Part shown: positions 14,483 through 16,353 of the stretch, in pieces
How the letters are laid out: each line of letters begins with the position of its first letter
Numbering within the stretch: the stretch's first letter is position 1
NCBI GenBank assembly: GCA_017391465.1
Contig: JAFOYH010000033.1
Coordinates: 1-16,353 of the forward strand
Length of the DNA stretch: 16,353 bases
Direction of reading: 5' to 3'
Source of the DNA: Lachnospiraceae bacterium
GTDB lineage: Bacteria > Bacillota_A > Clostridia > Lachnospirales > Lachnospiraceae
The notes under the pieces: model-generated
Told to the model about the DNA's origin: nothing
What the model saw: only the letters and a program-made list of their open reading frames with translations
Database searches by the model: none
Position numbers and translations under genes: made by a program

Positions 14483-16353
14483 ATGGCAGGAGAAAAAAAT
14501 CAGCAGACACAGGACTTAAACCAGCTCCTTCAGGTTCGTAGAGATAAATTAAAAGAACTTCAGGATGCAGGTAAAGATCCATTTGTTATTACAAAATTTG
14601 ACGTAAGTCATCATAGTCAGGAAATTAAAGATAACTTTGAAGCTTTGGAAGGTCAGACAGTGACAATCGCTGGTCGTGTGATGTCCAAACGTGTTATGGG
14701 TAAAGCATCTTTCTGTAACGTACAGGATCTTAAAGGCAATATCCAGTCTTATGTGGCACGTGACAGCATCGGTGAAGAATCCTACAAAGATTTCAAGAAG
14801 ATGGATATCGGTGATATCGTAGGCTTAAAGGGTGAAGTTTTTAAAACAAAAACAGGCGAAATTTCAATCCATGCAGCAGAAGTTACACTTCTCACAAAGA
14901 GTTTACAGATTCTTCCGGAAAAATTCCATGGTCTTACTAATACAGACATCCGTTACCGTCAGAGATACGTTGACTTAATTATGAATCCGGAAGTTAAAGA
15001 TACATTCATCAAACGTTCCCAGATTCTTAAAGAAATCCGTAACTTCCTTGATGGACGCGGATTTATGGAAGTTGAAACACCAATGCTCGTTTCCAACGCA
15101 GGCGGTGCAGCAGCTCGTCCGTTTGAAACACATTACAATGCATTAGATGAAGATGTAAAACTTCGTATTTCTCTTGAACTTTACCTCAAACGTCTCATTG
15201 TTGGCGGTCTTGAAAGAGTATACGAAATCGGTCGTGTATTCCGTAATGAAGGTGTAGATACACGTCACAACCCGGAATTTACATTAATGGAATTATATCA
15301 GGCATACACAGACTATGAAGGTATGATGGAACTTACAGAAAGCATGTTCCGTTACCTTGCAGAAACAGTTTGCGGCAGTGCAGTACTTAACTATAACGGA
15401 ACAGTGATCGATATGTCCAAACCATTTGAACGTATCACTATGATTGATGCCGTTAAGAAATATTCCGGTGTTGATTTCAACGAAATCACATCTGATGAAG
15501 AAGCTAAAAAAGTGGCTGACGAACATAAAGTGGCTTATGAACCACGTCACAAAAAAGGTGATATCATCAATCTTTTCTTTGAAGAATTCTGCGAAGAAAA
15601 CATGGTACAGCCAACATTTGTTATGGATCATCCGGTTGAAATCTCTCCGCTTACAAAGAGAAAACCATCCAACCCGGATCTTGTAGAACGTTTCGAATTG
15701 TTCATTTACGGTCGTGAAATGTGTAACGCATACTCCGAATTAAATGACCCAATTGATCAGAGAGAACGTTTTGCTGCTCAGGAAGAAGCATTTGCTGCGG
15801 GTGACGAAGAAGCCAACCACACAGATGAAGACTTCTTGAATGCACTTGAAATCGGTATGCCTCCAACAGGCGGTATCGGTTACGGTATTGACCGTCTTGT
15901 TATGCTGCTTACAGACTCTCAGGCAATCCGTGACGTATTATTATTCCCTACAATGAAGTCTTTGGACGGCGGCGCTAAGGTTTCCAAGGCTCCGGTTGTT
16001 GCCGCTTCAGAAATTGCTGCAGAAAAATGCTGTCCGGAAGCAGGCATCACATGCTGTGTAGAAGCAGCTCCTGTTGAAGAAGAAGTGATCGACTTCACAG
16101 GTGTTGAAATCGAACCATTATTTGCAGAAGATGTTGATTTCGAAACATTCAGTAAATCCGATTTCAGAGCTGTAAAAGTTAAAGACTGTGTTGCAGTTCC
16201 AAAGAGCAAAAAGCTCCTTCAGTTCACATTAGATGACGGAACAGGCACAGACAGAACCATTCTTTCCGGTATTCATGCATTCTATGAACCAGAAGAACTT
16301 ATCGGAAAAACACTTGTTGCTATCACAAACTTACCACCACGTAAGATGATGGG
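14483..16353 (+). CDS. lysS: Lysyl-tRNA synthetase with C-terminal tRNA-binding (Trbp111-like) domain, partial at 3' end
   Basis: An open frame from ATG 14483 (GAGGAG at 14467-14472) to the right edge, 623 codons without a stop. Residues 1-492 are a full class II LysRS: anticodon-binding OB fold (about 60-150), motif 1 (about 178-202, ending [10 protein letters not shown]), motif 2 with [11 protein letters not shown] (247-257), [10 protein letters not shown], and motif 3 [13 protein letters not shown] (463-475). Ordinary LysRS ends near the LLFPTMK that follows. Here the frame continues through an Ala/Glu-rich linker (about 493-549) with cysteine pairs C516-C517 and C524-C525, then a domain starting near 550 with [36 protein letters not shown] and NLPPRKMMG. 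That is the tRNA-binding OB fold of Trbp111 and the MetRS C-terminus. The fusion probably raises tRNA affinity. It lies in the greA transcript; its 3' end is outside the window. Confidence 0.95.
   Translation, partial: MAGEKNQQTQDLNQLLQVRRDKLKELQDAGKDPFVITKFDVSHHSQEIKDNFEALEGQTVTIAGRVMSKRVMGKASFCNVQDLKGNIQSYVARDSIGEESYKDFKKMDIGDIVGLKGEVFKTKTGEISIHAAEVTLLTKSLQILPEKFHGLTNTDIRYRQRYVDLIMNPEVKDTFIKRSQILKEIRNFLDGRGFMEVETPMLVSNAGGAAARPFETHYNALDEDVKLRISLELYLKRLIVGGLERVYEIGRVFRNEGVDTRHNPEFTLMELYQAYTDYEGMMELTESMFRYLAETVCGSAVLNYNGTVIDMSKPFERITMIDAVKKYSGVDFNEITSDEEAKKVADEHKVAYEPRHKKGDIINLFFEEFCEENMVQPTFVMDHPVEISPLTKRKPSNPDLVERFELFIYGREMCNAYSELNDPIDQRERFAAQEEAFAAGDEEANHTDEDFLNALEIGMPPTGGIGYGIDRLVMLLTDSQAIRDVLLFPTMKSLDGGAKVSKAPVVAASEIAAEKCCPEAGITCCVEAAPVEEEVIDFTGVEIEPLFAEDVDFETFSKSDFRAVKVKDCVAVPKSKKLLQFTLDDGTGTDRTILSGIHAFYEPEELIGKTLVAITNLPPRKMM

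Noticed and set aside
15950..16130. LysRS extension as a frameshift or misassembly artefact
   Set aside because: The frame is continuous, and the downstream domain is in frame with intact signature motifs and the same codon style; raw reads would still be the final check.
15919..16209. 96-codon minus-strand open frame inside lysS
   Set aside because: Low-complexity Ser/Thr/Ala sequence antisense to the LysRS linker; no supporting ribosome binding site or family resemblance.
1..16353. CRISPR arrays, tRNA/rRNA genes, insertion sequences
   Set aside because: No regularly spaced repeats, cloverleaf-like sequences, transposase frames or terminal inverted repeats were recognised on either strand.

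Overview
The window looks like chromosomal DNA of a low-GC Gram-positive anaerobe, most probably a Lachnospiraceae (Clostridia) member. This rests on moderate-to-low GC, strong AGGAGG-type ribosome binding sites, sigma-A-like promoters and the gene order dnaE-pfkA / trkH-trkA-rRNA methyltransferase / argF-birA / coaX-dusB / greA-lysS. The assignment is an inference from protein character and synteny; no rRNA gene is present to settle it.

Layout. (1) 1-764, minus strand: a short accessory block with the first 28 codons of a DinD-like protein (running off the left edge) and, upstream of it in the transcript, a chloramphenicol-acetyltransferase-family enzyme with its own near-consensus promoter. 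(2) 765-964: a divergent intergenic region holding two back-to-back promoters whose -10 regions both run into an AT-rich dyad. (3) 965-5459, plus strand: dnaE (DNA polymerase III alpha with an apparently intact PHP metal site) and pfkA (6-phosphofructokinase), followed by a 10-bp hairpin. (4) 5569-13822, plus strand: a tightly packed run of ten genes with no obvious internal terminator: trkH/ktrB and trkA/ktrA (potassium uptake), a SpoU-type RNA 2'-O-methyltransferase, an NfeD-like membrane protein and its SPFH/stomatin partner, ornithine carbamoyltransferase, a biotin protein ligase without the repressor domain, a small acidic protein of unknown function, type III pantothenate kinase and tRNA-dihydrouridine synthase. 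(5) 13823-16353: a perfect TTGACA-N17-TATAAT promoter, then greA and lysS, the latter cut by the right edge.

How the genes fit together. Most of the window is housekeeping: replication, glycolysis, potassium homeostasis, RNA modification, cofactor attachment or synthesis (biotin, CoA), arginine metabolism and transcription/translation. The most notable feature is lysS: after a complete class II lysyl-tRNA synthetase (about 492 residues) the frame continues through a linker with two cysteine pairs into a Trbp111/MetRS-C-terminal-type tRNA-binding OB fold, a domain normally attached to MetRS. I did not find a clearly new multi-gene system. The items worth a second look are the LysRS fusion, the CAT/DinD pair beside dnaE, and residue substitutions in otherwise standard enzymes.
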